Assembly (NCBI GenBank): GCA_017525805.1
Contig: JAFXSH010000020.1
Location: 37,135-101,134, forward strand
Length of the DNA stretch: 64,000 nt
Origin: Clostridia bacterium
GTDB taxonomy: Bacteria > Bacillota_A > Clostridia > Christensenellales > Aristaeellaceae
Direction: 5' to 3'
Part shown: piece by piece, positions 61,640 to 64,000 of the stretch
How the letters are laid out: the number at the start of each line of letters is the position of its first letter
Position numbering within the stretch: position 1 is the stretch's first letter
Program-made: the position numbers and the translations under genes
Notes under the pieces: model-generated
The model's input: only the letters and a program-made list of their open reading frames with translations
What the model was told of the DNA's origin: nothing
Databases searched by the model: none

Positions 61640-61919
61640 AATCTATCAGACCGTCAGCCAGATTTTGGGGGATATTATGGGTATGCCATCCGATTTGATG
61701 GCTCCCGACGCAAATGTTTCCCATCTCAAGTATCAGGAAAAGGCTGCGGCGGTGATCGCCTGTGAAAAGTCCTTCCATATTTCGCTGGAGGATGAACGGA
61801 TCGACGAAATGAAAACCGTGGAGCAGTGGGTGAACTATATCACGGAACGGGTCGCCGACCGGGAGGAAGACCGTCCCGCGCCTACGGAAAAGGAAAGAGA
61901 AGCCTGGTATTACCGGTAA
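61632..61919 (+). CDS. Acyl-carrier-protein-like protein lacking the carrier serine
   Basis: A 95-aa protein with the ACP four-helix pattern: helix I YQTVSQILGDIMGMP, then the loop PDANVSHLKYQEKAAAVIACEKSFHISLEDERIDEMKTVEQWVNYITERV, where FHISLEDERIDEMKTVEQWVNYI matches ACP helix III-IV signatures very well. In ACPs the DSL serine lies 14 residues before that Phe; here the position is Tyr in HLKYQ. It therefore should not carry phosphopantetheine. It overlaps the helD-like gene and ends in a charged tail. It may be a structural or regulatory ACP relative. Confidence 0.72.
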   Translation: MRKIYQTVSQILGDIMGMPSDLMAPDANVSHLKYQEKAAAVIACEKSFHISLEDERIDEMKTVEQWVNYITERVADREEDRPAPTEKEREAWYYR

Positions 61920-61993
61920 GGATTCCGGCGCGACCGCATAGTATCTCATTTGTTGGGACATCCTGTTTTTGATCGAAAAAGGAGGTTAATTCC

Positions 61994-62428
61994 ATGATCG
62001 AACAGGATACCGTGCGCCTGCTGCGGGAATGCGACGCGGGCGCGAAAATGGGCGTGGACGCTTTTGCGGACGTGATGGATCGGGTCAAGGATCAGAAGCT
62101 CAAAGGCCTGCTTGCCGATTCCAAGAAGGAGCATGAAACCTTGGGCAAAGAAATCACAGCGCAACTGCACCGGTTTGAGGATCAGGGCAAGGACCCACCC
62201 GCCATTGCCTCGGCCATGAGCTGGATGAAAACCCAGGCGGAGCTGATGATGGACCCCGCCGACCATACCATCGCCGATCTCATGACGGACGGGTGCGATA
62301 TGGGCGTGAAATCCCTGAGCAAGTACCTGAACAAATACGAAGCGGCGGATGAAAAATCCAAGGACTGCGCCAAAAAACTGATCGCCATGGAGGCCAATTT
62401 AGCCCAATCCCTCCGCCCGTTCCTGTAA
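61994..62428 (+). CDS. Small helical protein, ferritin-like/DUF2383-like
   Basis: A 144-aa, all-helical, mildly acidic protein without signal peptide. It reads as four helices: TVRLLRECDAGAKMGVDAFADVMDRV, QKLKGLLADSKKEHETLGKEITAQL, AIASAMSWMKTQAELMMDPADHTIADLM and KSLSKYLNKYEAADEKSKDCAKKLIAMEANLAQSL. The first two resemble DUF2383/ferritin-like bundles (ADSKKEHE with Glu/His at metal-like positions). Function unknown. GGAGG with TTAATTCC precedes the ATG. It follows the ACP-like gene by 74 bases and ends before a terminator. Confidence 0.7.
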   Translation: MIEQDTVRLLRECDAGAKMGVDAFADVMDRVKDQKLKGLLADSKKEHETLGKEITAQLHRFEDQGKDPPAIASAMSWMKTQAELMMDPADHTIADLMTDGCDMGVKSLSKYLNKYEAADEKSKDCAKKLIAMEANLAQSLRPFL

Positions 62429-62451
62429 AAGACGAAAATAATGCAAAACAG

Positions 62452-62492
62452 GCCGTTTGCATCCAAAATCTTTTGGTACAAACGGCTTGTAT
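62452..62492 (+). terminator. Terminator after the helical protein gene
   Basis: GCCGTTTG-cat-CCAAAA pairs with TTTTGG-tac-AAACGGC, then TTGTATTTT. The tail overlaps the -35 box of the next promoter. Confidence 0.75.
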
Positions 62493-62515
62493 TTTGCCTT
62501 ATCTTCTGGTAAAAT
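62487..62515 (+). promoter_or_regulatory. Promoter of the EF-G-like gene
   Basis: TTGTAT (62487-62492), 17-base spacer, TAAAAT (62510-62515). The leader is about 65 nt. Confidence 0.7.
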
Positions 62516-62588
62516 AGATAAGGTGTGTGATTCGGAATGCTTTATGCGTGATAAAGAATCAAATGAAATTATAGGGGGAACCGACGAC

Positions 62589-64000
62589 ATGGCAGACTAC
62601 AAAACCGAGAACATCCGCAATATCACCCTGATCGGCCACGGCAGCAACGGCAAAACGACCTTGACCGAAGCCATGCTCTACGCGGCGGGCCATGTGGACC
62701 GCCAGGGCAAGGTGGAAGACGGCGCGGCCACCACCGACTATGATCCCGAAGAAATCAAACGCCATATTTCCATCAGCGCGGCAGTCGCTCCCGTGGAATG
62801 GAAAAACACCAAGATCAACGTGATCGACGTGCCCGGCTATTTCGATTTTATCGGTGAAATGATGGGCCCCCTCCGCGTGGTGGAAACCGCCGGTATCGTT
62901 GTGGGCGCTGTGAGCGGCCTGGACGTGGGCGCGGAAAAAGCCTGGAATTATTCTAAGAAGAACAACGTGTGCCGCATGTTCATCATCAACCGCATGGACG
63001 CTGAAAACGCCAACTACATGAAGGTCGTGGAGCAGCTGCGCGATAAGTTCGGTTCCTCCGTGGTTCCCATGCTGCTGCCCATGGGCGAAGGCGTGAATTT
63101 CAAGGGCGTTGTGAACGTTCTGGAAAACAAGGCCTATGAAGGCACCGGCAAGGGCCTCAAGGAAGTGCCCGTGCCCGGCGATATGGCCTCCGCCATTGAA
63201 ACCGCCATGGAAGAAATCACCGAAGCCGCCGCCGGCGCCGACGACGAGCTGATGATGAAGTACCTGGAAGGCGAAGAGCTGACCCACGAAGAAATCCTGT
63301 CTGGCTTCCGGGCCGGTATGGCCAATGGCACTATCGTGCCCGTGGTGGCCGTGTCCGCCGTCACCGGCGTGGGCGTGGCCAAGATGCTGGACGTGATGAG
63401 CGTTTACCTCCACTCCCCCAAGGGCAGCAAGGCCCAGGGCGAGAATCCCAAGACCGGCGACAAGATCGAGCGTGCCTGCGAAAGCAGCGAGCCCTTCTCC
63501 GCTTTCGTGTACAAGACCGTGGCCGACCCCTTCGTGGGTAAGCTTTCCCTGTTCCGCGTCATGTCTGGTTCCATCAACCCCGCCACCGCGCTGTATAACT
63601 CCACCGCGGACAAGGCTGAAAAAGCCGGCGGCCTGTTCCTGATGCGCGGCAAAAAGCAGACCAGCGTCAACGTGCTGAACGCCGGCGACCTGGGCGCACT
63701 GTCCAAGCTTCAGTTCACCAATTCCGGCGACACCCTGTGCGACGCCGCCTCCCCCATCAAGTACGCTCCCATCGACTTCCCCGCCCCCTGCATCTCCAAG
63801 GCCATTTCCGCCGCCAAGCAGGGCGAAGAAGACAAGGTGTTCTCCGGCCTGGCCCGCCTGCAGGAAGAAGATCCTTCCATCAAGGTGGAAAAGAATACCG
63901 AGACCACCGAAACCCTCCTCTCCGGTCAGGGCGAACTGCATCTGGATGTGGTCCGCAACAAGCTGGCTTCCAAGTTCGGCGCTCAGGCTAACCTGAACGA
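62589..64000 (+). CDS. Elongation factor G-like GTPase (3' end outside window)
   Basis: Translational GTPase, open to the window end after about 470 residues. G1 is LIGHGSNGKTTLTEAML (about residues 14-30), G2-like RHISISAAVAP, G3 DVPGYFDFIGEM (about 80-91) and G4 INRMDAEN, where canonical EF-G has NKMD. Domain II begins near FSAFVYKTVADPFVGKLSLFRVMSGSI, and domain III (DDPSI-like EEDPSIKVEKN and GQGELHLDVV) is present. The sequence fits the EF-G2/EF-G-like paralogues of clostridia rather than the main EF-G, and no ribosomal-protein gene is nearby. The ATG at 62589 follows AGGGGGAACCGACGAC. Confidence 0.9.
   Translation, partial: MADYKTENIRNITLIGHGSNGKTTLTEAMLYAAGHVDRQGKVEDGAATTDYDPEEIKRHISISAAVAPVEWKNTKINVIDVPGYFDFIGEMMGPLRVVETAGIVVGAVSGLDVGAEKAWNYSKKNNVCRMFIINRMDAENANYMKVVEQLRDKFGSSVVPMLLPMGEGVNFKGVVNVLENKAYEGTGKGLKEVPVPGDMASAIETAMEEITEAAAGADDELMMKYLEGEELTHEEILSGFRAGMANGTIVPVVAVSAVTGVGVAKMLDVMSVYLHSPKGSKAQGENPKTGDKIERACESSEPFSAFVYKTVADPFVGKLSLFRVMSGSINPATALYNSTADKAEKAGGLFLMRGKKQTSVNVLNAGDLGALSKLQFTNSGDTLCDAASPIKYAPIDFPAPCISKAISAAKQGEEDKVFSGLARLQEEDPSIKVEKNTETTETLLSGQGELHLDVVRNKLASKFGAQANLN

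Overview
The window looks like chromosomal DNA of a mid-to-high-GC, anaerobic, Gram-positive clostridium. The evidence is a class-III heat-shock operon ctsR-mcsA-mcsB-clpC, a nine-gene F-type ATP synthase operon, a short bacterial SRP RNA, an NfnAB transhydrogenase pair, VanW-type and N-acetylmuramoyl-alanine amidase wall proteins, and the usual clostridial PHP, ABC-F, SecG and PucR/CdaR families. Most genes are GC-rich with GC-ending codons and good GGAGG-type ribosome binding sites. I see no rRNA, tRNA, CRISPR array, transposase or phage gene.

Layout. 1-3.8 kb: end of an iron/phosphonate-type ABC importer with an inositol-monophosphatase-like phosphatase and a PIG-L deacetylase. 4-5 kb: a Cys-rich protein ending in CG/NCG repeats. 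5.0-6.4 kb: SRP RNA and glyA. 6.5-11.7 kb: small metabolic and wall genes (FakA-like domain, ProB-like kinase, HPr-like protein, phosphoesterase, amidase, galE). 11.8-19.7 kb: upp-atpIBEFHAGDC, read on the minus strand from one promoter. 19.8-24.9 kb: an alpha-glucoside uptake and hydrolysis operon. 25-34 kb: TetR regulator, VanW protein, AlkD, GNAT, ABC-F, SecG, PHP phosphoesterase, and a small sigma factor behind a 62-residue partner. 33.7-37.8 kb: a four-gene unit of zinc dehydrogenase, amidohydrolase, AraM-like glycerol-1-phosphate dehydrogenase and TIM-barrel isomerase. 38-44 kb: secreted enzymes (NlpC/P60-like, S41 protease, caspase-like protein, GH3) and a CdaR-type regulator. 44-48.7 kb: ctsR operon. 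48.7-50.8 kb: YkvI-like and Gx-type membrane proteins and an S26 peptidase. 50.8-54.2 kb: an AT-rich peptide-natural-product island. 54.4-64 kb: K+ channel, a large unknown membrane protein, nfnAB, helD, an ACP-like protein lacking its carrier serine, a helical DUF-type protein and an EF-G-like GTPase cut by the window end.

The most interesting region is 50.8-54.2 kb. It encodes, on the minus strand, an HprK-like kinase, a PqqD-type peptide-recognition protein and a radical SAM/SPASM enzyme with overlapping reading frames behind one consensus promoter. A 58-residue peptide with a YxxP leader motif follows behind its own perfect TTGACA-17-TATAAT promoter, then a double-glycine-leader peptide, then a strong terminator. 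Beyond the terminator is an S26 peptidase that seems to start at ATC. This combination looks like a ribosomally made, radically modified and perhaps phosphorylated peptide pathway. It resembles lasso peptide systems in leader and kinase but lacks the lasso cyclase and the B2 protease.

A second point is the ATP synthase c subunit. It carries glutamates in both helices (E31 and E64) plus TT and Y, which is the two-carboxylate pattern known from Na+-driven rotor rings.

All coordinates and motifs were read by eye from the sequence. Family names come from motif recognition; no database search was run.
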